From: JAPKZH01 sp964537875
GTDB lineage: Bacteria > Acidobacteriota > Aminicenantia > Aminicenantales > UBA4085
DNA length: 41,294 bases
NCBI GenBank assembly: GCA_964537875.1
Contig: CAZIDN010000032.1
Location: 1-41,294, forward strand
Direction of reading: 5' to 3'
The translations under genes and the position numbers were made by a program. This document shows, one piece after another, positions 1-9,243 of the stretch (the stretch's first letter is position 1; the number at the start of each line of letters is the position of its first letter). The notes below the pieces were generated by a model. It was not told where the DNA came from. It was given only the letters and a program-made list of their open reading frames with translations, and made no database searches.

Positions 1-63
1 CATACTTTTGTTGAAAATAAAAGAGTTAACCGTGCCAACTGTCGAACTTGGGTTAGTGATTTT

Positions 64-94
64 TGAAAAGAGACAGGCCCGCGCAACGCGCCTG
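64..94 (-). terminator. Probable intrinsic terminator of the deacetylase gene
   Basis: Read on the minus strand, 25 bases past the stop codon of the deacetylase gene, the sequence forms CAGGC-GCG / CGC-GCCTG around a TTG loop with a small bulge, followed by a T-rich tract. The stem is strong but the U-tract is interrupted by C residues, so it is a moderate candidate. Bases 1-63 hold nothing recognisable. Confidence 0.45.
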
Positions 95-119
95 GCGAGG
101 ACATGTCAACAGGCCTGAA

Positions 120-1085
120 TCAGCGTGTTTTTATAACGTATCGCGCGATGTCTTCGTGCGTGGCGAACCAGACATTTTTCCCGGCCCGGATGTGCTCGAC
201 GAGTTTCTCCAGCATCATCATCCGGCTGCGATGGCCGATGTACTTGGGATGCATGGTCAGGACAAACAGGGTGCCTTCCTCGTAGGCCTTGTCGAATTCG
301 GCGGCCCAGATTTCCATGACCTCGGCGGGCGTGATATGAGGCCGGACGCTGGTGAACCGGTCAAAGCCGAAATAGGGATAATCGTCGAGGAGCCATTCCA
401 CGGGCAGCTCGACGACGCCGGTGGCCTTCCTCTCTTCAAGGATTTCGTACGGCCGGTCGTCGGCCATCAAACTGCTGTCATAGAGAAGCCCGAGCTCCCG
501 GATGATTTTCAAAGTCGCAGGGCTGAAATCCCAGCTGGGCGTCCGGATTCCGGCCGGAGCCCTGCCGGCGGCCTCTTTGAGGACGGCGTAGGATTTCTGC
601 ATCAAGTCCCGTTCTTCCTTTTCCGAAAGGAGCGAGTTCCGCTCGTGGATCCAGCCGTGCATGCCGATCTCGTGGCGGCCTTTAGCCAGAATGGCCTTGA
701 TCTCACCCGGATGGAGCTTGGCCGTGATGGCCGGCACAAAAAAAGTGGCCGGGACCTTGTATTTATCCAGCAAGGCCAGGATCCTCGGGATCGCCGTCCT
801 GGCCGCGTACTCGCCCTGGGAAAAGACTCCGGGCGAGAGCTCTTTATCGCGCAGGGCGTTTGTCTCTGCGTCAAAGTCGAAGGACAGGGCCACCGCGACT
901 TTCGCCCCGCCCGGCCAGGCCTTGGGCGTGAAGTCCTTGCCGGCCCGGACCTTGTTCACGACGGACTTCACTTTTTCCAGGCTCCACTGCCAGGACTGCT
1001 CCTCCTGTTTTTGATTGGTTTGGGCGGCGAGCCAATACACGGAACACGCCGCCAGGAGTCCCATGCCGATCAGAAATTTTTTCAT
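120..1085 (-). CDS. Exported polysaccharide deacetylase (carbohydrate esterase 4-like)
   Basis: 321-residue NodB-homology protein that should remove N-acetyl or related groups from a glycan such as peptidoglycan, outside the cytoplasm. Visible motifs are SFDFD (residues 68-72, catalytic and metal Asp), HGWIHE (143-148, two metal His) and RTPSWD (181-186). These resemble the PuuE/HpPgdA-type subgroup more than classical NodB. The N-terminus (MKKFLIGMGLLAAC) is a hydrophobic signal whose LAAC could be a lipobox, so a lipoprotein or a membrane-anchored enzyme is possible. The ATG at 1085 was chosen because AGGAGGTC lies just upstream; the open frame runs on to 1436 only because it crosses a dispersed repeat. 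It is monocistronic. The substrate cannot be told from sequence. Confidence 0.85.
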   Translation of the reverse strand: MKKFLIGMGLLAACSVYWLAAQTNQKQEEQSWQWSLEKVKSVVNKVRAGKDFTPKAWPGGAKVAVALSFDFDAETNALRDKELSPGVFSQGEYAARTAIPRILALLDKYKVPATFFVPAITAKLHPGEIKAILAKGRHEIGMHGWIHERNSLLSEKEERDLMQKSYAVLKEAAGRAPAGIRTPSWDFSPATLKIIRELGLLYDSSLMADDRPYEILEERKATGVVELPVEWLLDDYPYFGFDRFTSVRPHITPAEVMEIWAAEFDKAYEEGTLFVLTMHPKYIGHRSRMMMLEKLVEHIRAGKNVWFATHEDIARYVIKTR

Positions 1086-1109
1086 CCTTGACCTCCTATT
1101 ATTGAAGTC

Positions 1110-1271
1110 GGTTCTCTTCCATTTCATATGAGGAAAAATCGTCTGGGAAACGATCCAGAAACGGCCTCGCTCCCCATCCGGGTTTTTCACGCCGTTCCCG
1201 AACCCTCCATGGTCACTTCGGCCGTCTCCGGATCGTTTTCCTTTTCTACCCACACGATATGGAAGAGAACC
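1110..1271. repeat. Family A MITE-like element, copy 1 (internally deleted)
   Basis: A 162-bp intergenic element with a perfect 13-bp terminal inverted repeat, GGTTCTCTTCCAT at 1110-1122 and its complement at 1259-1271. An inner inverted pair (CGATCCAGAAACGGCC against GGCCGTCTCCGGATCG) lets almost the whole element fold into one long hairpin. It is closely related to the element at 27111-27405 but lacks that copy's middle, the two flanks of the core being joined directly near 1200. There is no obvious target duplication here. Confidence 0.75.
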
Positions 1272-1338
1272 CAACCTTTTCAATGATCGTCCAAAATGAA
1301 TAATCGGCGGCCGCGCCGGGGTCTGCTCAGCAACTCTT

Positions 1339-2079
1339 TCATCGTGAAGTTGACAGGGGGATTCCCACGGCCGTCGTGTAAACGATGCTTTCCTCTTCTC
1401 CGTCCACGCCCAGGATCGAATTGATCTCATCGTCATAGAGGGCCGCGACTTGGCATGAACCGAGTCCCAGGGCTACGGCCGCCAGGGCCAGGTTCTGAGC
1501 GATCTGCCCGGCGTCCAGGTACACGTAGCGGTAGGCCCGCTGTTTGTATTTCCACTTTGACCGCTGAAACACGGCCGTCCATAGAAAAACAACGTTGGCC
1601 GCTGCAATAAAATGCTGATCGAGTAAGGCCGCCGCAATATCGGCCCGGCAATCGCCCTTCCACATCGGTTCAAGCTCATGGCGACGGACGTCGTAGTGAT
1701 AGATCCCCGGCTCGAGGCCGCTCACGTTCAGGACCCCCAAATATGTTTCAATCGGATAGAGCGCTCCGGCCGAAGGAGCGGCGCGAAAGGCGAAGCCCTG
1801 GGTCTTTTTTGTAATCCCCTGCGAAGCCCAGAGAAGCTGGGAGAGCGCTTCCCGGCTCATGGGCGTCTCCGCAAAATCACGGCAGCTGCGGCGGTCCCGG
1901 ATCGATTCCCAGAGGGGCATGCCGCCCTGCGTCTCTGGGGCCGGCAGCTTCAGGCGCGGCGCGCCGGGATATGTCTTGTAGGTATCGGGCTTCCGGTTCC
2001 AATCGAGAGGCCCTCCGGAGAGCTTTCCGGACTGGTATTTTGTTTCCTTCTGGAATTGATCGCCGATCCCGTCTTTCAT
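1339..2079 (-). CDS. SagB-type nitroreductase family protein
   Basis: 246-residue flavoprotein of the SagB/ThcOx-type nitroreductase family. Visible are the RDRRSCRDF motif near residue 60 (FMN phosphate-binding region), APSAGALYP in the middle and a C-terminal GLGSCQVAALYDD segment typical of these dehydrogenases. Some relatives oxidise azolines in peptide natural-product pathways, but no cyclodehydratase (SagC/D) or precursor peptide is nearby, so a stand-alone NAD(P)H:FMN oxidoreductase is the safer reading. The start at 2079 follows GGGAGAG; an upstream in-frame ATG at 2109 has no ribosome-binding site. It is transcribed divergently from the gcvPA-like gene. Confidence 0.8.
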   Translation of the reverse strand: MKDGIGDQFQKETKYQSGKLSGGPLDWNRKPDTYKTYPGAPRLKLPAPETQGGMPLWESIRDRRSCRDFAETPMSREALSQLLWASQGITKKTQGFAFRAAPSAGALYPIETYLGVLNVSGLEPGIYHYDVRRHELEPMWKGDCRADIAAALLDQHFIAAANVVFLWTAVFQRSKWKYKQRAYRYVYLDAGQIAQNLALAAVALGLGSCQVAALYDDEINSILGVDGEEESIVYTTAVGIPLSTSR

Positions 2080-2181
2080 ATTTCTCTCCCTTTTAAAATA
2101 ATCATACATGACTTTCCAGCGCTTGTCACCGCGTCGCGTCCCAGAGGCTCCATCTCTAAGACAATTCTAATCATTTTTAGA

Positions 2182-2187
2182 TATAAT
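2182..2187 (+). promoter_or_regulatory. -10 element of the gcvPA-like operon
   Basis: A perfect TATAAT lies 20 bases before the chosen GTG start. No good -35 hexamer is seen at the right spacing, so the site may rely on an activator or an extended upstream element. The leader would be only about 14 bases, which leaves no room for a riboswitch. Confidence 0.4.
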
Positions 2188-2207
2188 AGCGCCGGAAGGA
2201 GGTGGCC

Positions 2208-3620
2208 GTGAACCCAAAGAAAAGCTTTATCCATCCTTATATTCCCAACTCGGTGCCCGAAGTTAAAGAGATGATGCTTCGGGAGGTCGGGGTCAAGGAT
2301 ACCGACGAACTCTATGAGGATATACCAGAGGAATTGCGGATGAAACGGGAGCTCCGGCTCCCCCGGCCGCTGCTATCGGAGCTCGAGCTCAAGCGCCATG
2401 TGGAAAGAATCCTGGCCAAGAATACATCCTGCGAAGAACTGGTTAGCTTCTTGGGCGGGGGCTGCGCGCAGCACTATGTGCCCGCCCTCTGCGATGAGAT
2501 TAGCCACCGGGCCGAGTTCCTGACCGCTTACGCCGGGGAGCCCTACGAAGACGCCGGACGCTTCCAAGCCCTCTTTGAATATGAGAGCCTGATGGCCGAA
2601 ATCCTCGATTTCGATGTCGTCAATGTCCCCACCTATGACTGGGGCCAGGCGGCCAGCACGTCCATCCGGATGGCCGGTCGAATCACGAAACGCCCCAAAG
2701 TCCTCGTCGCGGATACGCTGTCGCCGGACAGGCTGGCGGTGATCAGGAATTATTGTCAGCCGGTCCTTGAAATCGAACTTGTCGGCCACGAACCGGAAAC
2801 CGGACTTCTGCGGTTGGATGACCTGAGGTCGAGGCTGATGCCAGACGTCGCGGCCGTCTATTTCGAGAATCCTTCTTATCTTGGCTTTATCGAGACGCAG
2901 GGCCAGGACATTGCGGACCTCGCCCATGCCAAGGGGTCTTTGTCCGTCGTCGGTGTCGACCCGATCTCCTTGGGTGTCCTCAAGCCGCCCAGCCAGTACG
3001 GTGCCGATATCGCCTGTGGAGATATCCAGGGTCTGGGCAACCACATGTACTTTGGGGGGTCGCTCGGCGGATTCATCGCGACTCGCGATGAGGAGAAGTT
3101 TGTCATGGAATATCCTTCGCGTCTTTTCGGGATCGCCCGGACGGCCGCCCAAGGAGAGTGGGGATTCGGCGACGTGGCCTACAGCCGGACCTCTTTCGAC
3201 GGCAGAGAAAAAGGGAAGGAGTTTGTCGGCACGGCCGCCGCCCTCTACGGCATTTCGGCCGCCGTCTATTTATCGCTGATGGGGCCGCATGGGATGCGGG
3301 ATCTCGGCCGTCACATCCTCCAGAAATCCCGGTATGCCGCGAAAAGATTGGCAGAGATTTCCGGCGTAGAGCTCCGATTCGAATCCTCCTTCTTCAAGGA
3401 ATTCGTCCTCGACTTCAGCAAAACAGGAAAATCCGTGGCCGAAATCAACCGCTCTCTGCTGGCGCACGGCATATTCGGCGGGAAGGATCTGACGGGGGAA
3501 TTCGCTGAGCTTCGAAATTGCGCCCTTTATTGCGTGACCGAAATGGTGACACAGGCCGATATCGACCGGCTGGTCGCTGCGTTCAAGGAGTGTTTGAAAG
3601 CCGGAGGAGGAGAACGATGA
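2208..3620 (+). CDS. Divergent glycine dehydrogenase (decarboxylating) subunit 1-like protein
   Basis: 470-residue protein of the GDC-P family, resembling the A subunit of two-part glycine decarboxylases. The N-terminus (IHPYIPNS near residues 10-20), GGGCAQHYVP and GADIACGDIQGLGNHMYFGG segments are clear family marks. It departs from bacterial and human P-proteins at normally fixed sites: AYAGEPYEDAG replaces the TPYQPE-type loop and REKGKEFVGTAAAL replaces REKATSNICTNQAL. The GTG at 2208 has AGGAGG five bases upstream; a GTG at 2202 overlaps that site. Its stop overlaps the start of the B-subunit-like gene (ATGA). No gcvT or gcvH is in the window, so glycine cleavage is not assured; a related PLP decarboxylation or another amino acid substrate is possible. 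Confidence 0.75.
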   Translation: MNPKKSFIHPYIPNSVPEVKEMMLREVGVKDTDELYEDIPEELRMKRELRLPRPLLSELELKRHVERILAKNTSCEELVSFLGGGCAQHYVPALCDEISHRAEFLTAYAGEPYEDAGRFQALFEYESLMAEILDFDVVNVPTYDWGQAASTSIRMAGRITKRPKVLVADTLSPDRLAVIRNYCQPVLEIELVGHEPETGLLRLDDLRSRLMPDVAAVYFENPSYLGFIETQGQDIADLAHAKGSLSVVGVDPISLGVLKPPSQYGADIACGDIQGLGNHMYFGGSLGGFIATRDEEKFVMEYPSRLFGIARTAAQGEWGFGDVAYSRTSFDGREKGKEFVGTAAALYGISAAVYLSLMGPHGMRDLGRHILQKSRYAAKRLAEISGVELRFESSFFKEFVLDFSKTGKSVAEINRSLLAHGIFGGKDLTGEFAELRNCALYCVTEMVTQADIDRLVAAFKECLKAGGGER

Positions 3621-5182
3621 AAATCCCAAAAGACAGCAGACTCAGGAATTTTCACCAGGCCAAGTGGGACGAGGAAGTCATTTTCGAATTGAGCAACAAG
3701 GGGGAGAGAGGCATTCTGGTCCCCGAGGCGGAGCCGGAAATCCAGGCCGTCGTCGGCGACGGGATGACATCGCTGCCGCCGAATATGGTGAGAGCAGCGC
3801 CGCCCGCCCTGCCCGAAATCGGGCAGATGAGAGTTCTGAAACACTTTCTCCGGTTGTCCCAGGAGAACCTCGGCGCGGACCTCAACATCGATGTCGGACA
3901 GGGGACCTGCACGGTCAAATATAATCCCAAGATCAACGAGGTTCTGGCCTCCTCAAAAAAAGCGTCGGCGCTCCATCCTTGTCAGGATGAAAGCACGGTC
4001 CAAGGCGCGCTTCAGATCATGTATGAGCTCGACTGTTTCTTTCGCGAGATCTCCGGACTGGACCGCTTCACCCTTCAATGCAGCTCCGGCTCGCACGCCA
4101 TCCTGACCATGGCCTCGATTGTCCGCAAGCACCATGAGGTGCGGGGCGAAGGCGGCCGGAGAGACGAGATCATCACGACCATTTTTTCCCACCCCTCCGA
4201 CGCGGCGGCCGCTGCGGTCAAAGGCTACAAGATCATCACTGTCTATCATCAGCCCGACGGGCTGCCCGATATCGAGGCGCTCAAAAAAGCCGTATCCAAC
4301 CGGACGGCCGGGCTTTTCATCACGAACCCCGAAGACACGGGCATCTACAATCCCCGGATCGCCGAATTCACCAGGATCGTCCATCAGGCCGGCGGGCTGT
4401 GCGGCTACGACCAGGCCAATGCCAACGGCATCCTCGGGATCACCCGAGCCCGGGAAGCCGGGTTCGACATGTGTTTCTTCAACCTGCACAAGACATTTGG
4501 CACGCCTCATGGCTGCGGCGGACCCGCCTCGGCGGCCCTGGGCGTGACGAGCGAGCTCGTCGAATACCTCCCCGTTCCGCTGGTCGAATACGACGGGACG
4601 AGATATTTCCTCAACTATGACCTGCCGAAATCCATCGGCAAGGTTCGCCCGTTTTACGGGGCCTTCCCCGTCATCCTCAAGGCCTATGCCTGGATCATGA
4701 GCCTGGGCGGCCGCGGGCTGAAGGAAGTGGCTCAGGTTGCGGTCTTGAATAACAACTACCTTCTGAAAAAGATTACCGCCATCAAGGGGGCCGCCTCTCC
4801 TTTTAAAACGGGAAAGCACCGGATCGAGCAGGTCCGGTACAGCTGGGAGGACCTTTACAAGGAAACCGGCATCACCACCCACCAGATCGCCTGTCGCATG
4901 GCTGATTTCGGGTTTCATCTGTGGTCGAGCCATCATCCGTTCATCGTCCCCCAGCCGTTTACGGTCGAGCCGACGGAATCCTATTCCAAGGCCGAGCTGG
5001 ACGAGTACTTGGATGGATTAAGGCATGTTGCGGAGGAAGCCCGGAAGGAACCCGAGACCGTGATGAACGCCCCGCACCGCAGCGTCGTCCACAAGATCGA
5101 CGAGAGCACCTTCGACAATCCGACAAAATGGGCTGTCACCTGGCGGGCCTATTTGAAAAAACACGGCCGGCCGCGAAAATAG
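3617..5182 (+). CDS. Divergent glycine dehydrogenase subunit 2-like protein (PLP-binding)
   Basis: 521-residue partner of the preceding gene, joined to it by a 4-base ATGA overlap. The PLP lysine is K292 in NLHKTFGTPHGCGGP, matching the B subunit of glycine decarboxylase; GQGTCTVKYNPKINE near residue 95 is the counterpart of the conserved CTMKYNP motif. Sites that contact substrate or PLP in ordinary P-proteins are changed: AHGTNPASA has become FSHPSDAAAA and the QPAAGAHGE-type motif has become QCSSGSHAI. This points to a paralogue with shifted specificity or partner rather than a routine glycine cleavage enzyme. The chosen ATG at 3617 follows GGAGGAG. The SDR gene begins 14 bases after the stop, suggesting one operon. 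Confidence 0.75.
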   Translation: MKIPKDSRLRNFHQAKWDEEVIFELSNKGERGILVPEAEPEIQAVVGDGMTSLPPNMVRAAPPALPEIGQMRVLKHFLRLSQENLGADLNIDVGQGTCTVKYNPKINEVLASSKKASALHPCQDESTVQGALQIMYELDCFFREISGLDRFTLQCSSGSHAILTMASIVRKHHEVRGEGGRRDEIITTIFSHPSDAAAAAVKGYKIITVYHQPDGLPDIEALKKAVSNRTAGLFITNPEDTGIYNPRIAEFTRIVHQAGGLCGYDQANANGILGITRAREAGFDMCFFNLHKTFGTPHGCGGPASAALGVTSELVEYLPVPLVEYDGTRYFLNYDLPKSIGKVRPFYGAFPVILKAYAWIMSLGGRGLKEVAQVAVLNNNYLLKKITAIKGAASPFKTGKHRIEQVRYSWEDLYKETGITTHQIACRMADFGFHLWSSHHPFIVPQPFTVEPTESYSKAELDEYLDGLRHVAEEARKEPETVMNAPHRSVVHKIDESTFDNPTKWAVTWRAYLKKHGRPRK

Positions 5183-5196
5183 GGCAGGGGGAATCC

Positions 5197-5985
5197 ATGA
5201 ACATCGGAAAAAAAGCGATAGAGCGTTTATCCTTGGAGGGAAAAACGGCCTTGGTCACCGGTGCGGCGTCCGGTATCGGCCGCGGTATTGCCGAGCGCCT
5301 GGTTGAAATGGGAGCTGCGGTGGTGCTCCTGGATGTCGACGAGGAAAAGGGAGGCCAGGTAGCCAACGAAATCTCAGGTCGAGGGGGGAGAGCCGTATTC
5401 CTGAGATGCGATGTCCGCTCCGGAGAGGATTGCCGGCGGGCCGTCGAAGAAACGATCCGGACATTCGGCCGGATCGACATCCTCTGCAACAATGCCGGCA
5501 TCGCCATCCGCAAGAACTGCGTGGATCTGAGCGAGAGCGAATGGGACCTGGCTCTGGGGATCACGCTCAAGGGCGTCTATTTGCTGTCGCACCATGTCCT
5601 TCCCCATATGATCAAGAGCGGCGGCGGGAGTATCATCAACACAGGCTCAGGATGGTCCTTGAAAGGCGGGCCGAATGCCGCTTCCTATTGCGCCGCCAAG
5701 GGCGGAGTGCTCAACCTCACCCGGGCTATGGCCATCGACCATGGCCGCCAAAACATCCGCGTGAACTGCGTCTGCCCCGGCGATGTGGATACTCCTTTGC
5801 TCCATAGCGAATGCGCCCAGCTCGGAGAGGATAAGGACAAATTCCTGAAGGAGGCCGCCAACAGACCGCTGTCGCGATTGGGAACGCCTGACGACGTCGC
5901 CGATGCCGTGCTGTTCTTCGCCAGCGACCTGTCCAGGTGGGTGACGGGCGCATGGCTGGTCGTGGACGGCGGCGGCCTGGCTTAG
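5197..5985 (+). CDS. SDR-family NAD(P)-dependent oxidoreductase
   Basis: 262-residue classical short-chain dehydrogenase/reductase. The cofactor motif TGAASGIG is at residues 21-28, with an acidic LLDVDEE after beta-2 that favours NAD over NADP. NNAG is present, and the catalytic set is S151, Y164 and K168 (YCAAK), with normal S-Y spacing. The C-terminal VTGAWLVVDGGG is typical. It starts 14 bases behind the P-protein-like B subunit with AGGGGGA as ribosome-binding site, so it is probably co-transcribed and may act on the same pathway intermediate. The substrate is unknown; SDRs of this sort are often annotated only by class. Confidence 0.88.
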   Translation: MNIGKKAIERLSLEGKTALVTGAASGIGRGIAERLVEMGAAVVLLDVDEEKGGQVANEISGRGGRAVFLRCDVRSGEDCRRAVEETIRTFGRIDILCNNAGIAIRKNCVDLSESEWDLALGITLKGVYLLSHHVLPHMIKSGGGSIINTGSGWSLKGGPNAASYCAAKGGVLNLTRAMAIDHGRQNIRVNCVCPGDVDTPLLHSECAQLGEDKDKFLKEAANRPLSRLGTPDDVADAVLFFASDLSRWVTGAWLVVDGGGLA

Positions 5986-6030
5986 GAAGAGATGAAATCA
6001 GGCGACCGCTCGAGAATGACAAGGAATTTT

Positions 6031-9000
6031 ATGGTAGTCCCGATGAAAAGACCGGCTTTTTTTTGGCTGGCGCTGATGGCGCTGTTGTTTCTTGGAAGCT
6101 CCGGAACACCCCCCCAAACCCCGGCGGACGACTTTCCTCCAGAGATGGAGAACCCGGCCGTCTTCAGCCGGAACGCGGAGCCCCCCCACGCCACATTCAT
6201 CCCGTTTGACAGTTCCCGCGATGCCCTGAAAAAAAACTTCACCGAATCTCCTTTTTACCTGTCCCTGGATGGACTGTGGAAGTTCAAATGGGTCGCCCAC
6301 CCGGCAGACCGCCCCCGGGATTTTTTTAAAGAGAGCTATGACGTCAGTCCGTGGACCGACTTTCCCGTTCCCGCAAACTGGGAATTCAAAGGATACGGGC
6401 AGCCCATTTACCTCGACGAAGCCAACGCCTTCCGCGGCGATCCGCCCCATGTGCCCCATGATAACAACCCGGTCGGATCGTACCGCCGGAGTTTCACCGT
6501 CCCTGACAACTGGAAAGGACGTCAAGTCTTTCTTCATTTCGGCGGCGTGAATTCGGCGTTTTTTATCTGGGTGAACGGCCGGGACGTCGGCTACAGCGAA
6601 GACAGTAAAACTCCTGCCGAGTTCAATATCACCGGGTATCTTCGCCCGGGCAAAAATTCTCTCTCCCTCCAGGTGTTCCGGTTCAGCGATGGGAGCTATC
6701 TGGAGGCGCAGGACATGTGGCGGATCAGCGGGATCGAGCGGTCCGTTTACCTTTATTCGACGCCTCCGGTTGCGATCCGGGATTTTTATGCCGTGGCCGG
6801 ATTGGATGATTCTTACAAAGACGGAACGCTGCGCATCCGGGCCTCTCTCAAGAGTTGGCTTGGCTCTCCGGTTCGAGCCTACAGGATGGAGGCCGAGCTG
6901 TTCGATTCCCAAACAAGGAGCGTGCTGCGTATGCCGCTGGCTGGTCCCGAGACCATAGATTCGCGAGCAGACGCAGAATTCTTCGGCGAGAAATTTGTAT
7001 CCTCGCCGCTGGCCTGGACGGCAGAAACTCCCAACCTCTACCGGCTCGTCCTTTCGCTGAGAGACCAGTCCGGGAAAATCATCGAAGCCGTCTCCTGCAA
7101 TGTCGGGTTCAGGAATGTCGAAATCAAAGACGGCCGGCTCTTGATCAACGGAGTCCCGATCTACATCAAAGGCGTCAACCGCCACGAACATGACCCTCAG
7201 AACGCCCGGGTCGTCACCGAGGAGCTGATGCTTGAGGACATCCGGCTGATGAAGCAGTTCAACATCAACGCCGTTCGGACAAGCCACTATCCGAACAACC
7301 CGAGATGGTATGAGCTGTGCGACGAGTACGGCCTGTATGTCATCGACGAGGCCAATATTGAATCCCATGGAATCAGCTTCGACCCGGACAAAACGCTGGC
7401 CAACAAGCCGGAATGGCAGGCCGCCCATCTGGACCGCACCCGGCGCCTCGTCGAGCGCGACAAGAATCATCCCTCGGTCATCATCTGGTCACTCGGCAAC
7501 GAAGCGGGCGACGGCATTAATTTTCAGGCGACCTATGCCTGGATCAAGACCAGGGATTCGACCCGGCCAGTCCAGTACGAGGGAGCGAAAAAAAATCCCC
7601 ATACGGATATCTACTGTCCCATGTACGCCCGCATCTCCCAGCTCAAAGATTATGCCAGGACCGAACAGACCCGGCCGCTCATCATGTGCGAATATGCCCA
7701 CGCCATGGGCAACAGCGTCGGCAATCTTCAGGATTACTGGGATGCGATTTACGCCAACCGCCAGCTCCAGGGCGGCCTGATTTGGGACTGGGTGGACCAG
7801 GGGATTTTGCGGACTAATGCAAAAGGCGAGCCTTTCTGGGCCTACGGCGGAGACTTCGGCCCTCAGGAAATCCCGACCGCGAAGAATTTTTGCTGCAACG
7901 GTCTGGTGTTCCCCGACCGGCAGCCCCATCCCCATATCTGGGAGGTCAAAAAAGTCTATCAGTACATCAAAACGGGGCCTTTGGATTTAAAGTCGGGAAT
8001 GGTCCGTATCGAAAACAAGTTCGATTTCACCAGCCTTCAGAGCTTTGTCTGCCGTTGGCGGATTGAAGGAGAAGGCAAGCTCATCGGGCAGGGGACGCTT
8101 CCGCGCCTGGATCTTAAACCGCACCAGTCGGCCGATGTGAAGGTGCCGATCCCCGCCTTCGAGCCCGAGCCCGGTGTGGAATATTTTTTGACGCTCAGTT
8201 GGCGGACGGCCGGGCCGCAATGCCTTATCCCCGCAGGCCATGAGGCGGCCTGGGACCAAATGAAGCTCCCTGTTTTCAAGCCGGCCGGAAGGGAGATCGA
8301 GGTTGAAAATCTGCCGCCGCTCGCGTTGAGTGAAACCGGCGGCCTTTTTTCTGTCGAAGGCCCGAATTTCTTGATCCTTTTTGACAAAACTTCGGGGACG
8401 ATTTCTTCTCTCAAATATGAAGGAACCGAGCTTCTCAAGTCCGGGCCCATCCCCGATTTCTGGCGGGCGCCGACCGATAATGATTACGGAAACGACATGC
8501 CTGTGCGCTGCTCCGCCTGGCGCGAAGCCGGCGCCAAAAGGATAGTCAAGTCCGTCCGCGCGAAACGCTTCGGGGCTCAACGGATTGACATCGAAGTCAA
8601 GGCCGTTCTCCCTGCCGGAAATTCTGGTCATTCTGTAACTTATCGTATTTTTGGCAGCGCCGATATCCTCGTCACATGCGCCTTTGCCCCGGGAGCTCGA
8701 GATCTTGCCGAACTCCCGCGCTTCGGCATGCTGATAATCCTTCCCGCTGAGTTTGACAATATGGCCTGGCACGGCCGGGGGCCGCACGAAAACTATTGGG
8801 ACCGGAACACGAGCGCGGCCGTGGGGCTATACTCCGGCAAAGTCATGGACCAGTATCATCCCTATATTCGTCCTCAGGAAAATGGCTATAAAACAGAGGT
8901 CCGTTGGGTCGCCCTGACCAACGACAGCGGTATCGGTCTCCTGGCCGTCGGCCATCCGCTCATCTGTACCGGAGCCAGTCATTTCCTTCCCGATGACTAC

Positions 9001-9243
9001 GAATACGGGCCTGAAAAAGAGCAGAGGCACCCGACGGATATGAAAAAACGCGATCTGGTCGTTTGGAACGTGGATTATAAACAGATGGGAGTCGGCGGGG
9101 ATACGAGCTGGGGCGCCAAGCCTCACGACGAATATATGCTCTATCCCAAACCCTATTCCTACACATTCCGCCTCCGTCCATTTTCCAAGAAGGACGGGGA
9201 GCCCAGGGAACTGAGCAAACGGATGTTCCCGGCAGAAAAATAA
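6031..9243 (+). CDS. Exported glycoside hydrolase family 2, beta-galactosidase (LacZ-like)
   Basis: About 1070 residues, the usual LacZ length. An N-terminal sugar-binding domain (with the DMWRISGIER segment) is followed by an Ig-like domain, a TIM barrel and the C-terminal bgal small-chain domain (WRAPTDNDYGND). The acid/base glutamate is E491 in SLGNEAG and the nucleophile is E554 in MCEYAHAMGNS. A basic-hydrophobic leader (MKRPAFFWLALMALLFLG) should export it to the periplasm or outer face, unlike cytoplasmic E. coli LacZ. The ATG at 6031 has AAGGA upstream; ATGs at 5992 and 6043 are alternatives. It lies 45 bases behind the SDR gene and may be its last co-transcribed member. The natural substrate is probably a beta-galactoside, but other GH2 activities cannot be excluded. 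Confidence 0.88.
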   Translation: MVVPMKRPAFFWLALMALLFLGSSGTPPQTPADDFPPEMENPAVFSRNAEPPHATFIPFDSSRDALKKNFTESPFYLSLDGLWKFKWVAHPADRPRDFFKESYDVSPWTDFPVPANWEFKGYGQPIYLDEANAFRGDPPHVPHDNNPVGSYRRSFTVPDNWKGRQVFLHFGGVNSAFFIWVNGRDVGYSEDSKTPAEFNITGYLRPGKNSLSLQVFRFSDGSYLEAQDMWRISGIERSVYLYSTPPVAIRDFYAVAGLDDSYKDGTLRIRASLKSWLGSPVRAYRMEAELFDSQTRSVLRMPLAGPETIDSRADAEFFGEKFVSSPLAWTAETPNLYRLVLSLRDQSGKIIEAVSCNVGFRNVEIKDGRLLINGVPIYIKGVNRHEHDPQNARVVTEELMLEDIRLMKQFNINAVRTSHYPNNPRWYELCDEYGLYVIDEANIESHGISFDPDKTLANKPEWQAAHLDRTRRLVERDKNHPSVIIWSLGNEAGDGINFQATYAWIKTRDSTRPVQYEGAKKNPHTDIYCPMYARISQLKDYARTEQTRPLIMCEYAHAMGNSVGNLQDYWDAIYANRQLQGGLIWDWVDQGILRTNAKGEPFWAYGGDFGPQEIPTAKNFCCNGLVFPDRQPHPHIWEVKKVYQYIKTGPLDLKSGMVRIENKFDFTSLQSFVCRWRIEGEGKLIGQGTLPRLDLKPHQSADVKVPIPAFEPEPGVEYFLTLSWRTAGPQCLIPAGHEAAWDQMKLPVFKPAGREIEVENLPPLALSETGGLFSVEGPNFLILFDKTSGTISSLKYEGTELLKSGPIPDFWRAPTDNDYGNDMPVRCSAWREAGAKRIVKSVRAKRFGAQRIDIEVKAVLPAGNSGHSVTYRIFGSADILVTCAFAPGARDLAELPRFGMLIILPAEFDNMAWHGRGPHENYWDRNTSAAVGLYSGKVMDQYHPYIRPQENGYKTEVRWVALTNDSGIGLLAVGHPLICTGASHFLPDDYEYGPEKEQRHPTDMKKRDLVVWNVDYKQMGVGGDTSWGAKPHDEYMLYPKPYSYTFRLRPFSKKDGEPRELSKRMFPAEK

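Noticed and set aside
63..1091. 342-codon plus-strand frame opposite the deacetylase
   Set aside because: Antisense shadow of a clear deacetylase gene; low-complexity composition typical of the complementary frame.
2088..2207. Glycine riboswitch before the P-protein-like genes
   Set aside because: No tandem aptamer sequence is seen and the predicted leader is only about 14 bases.
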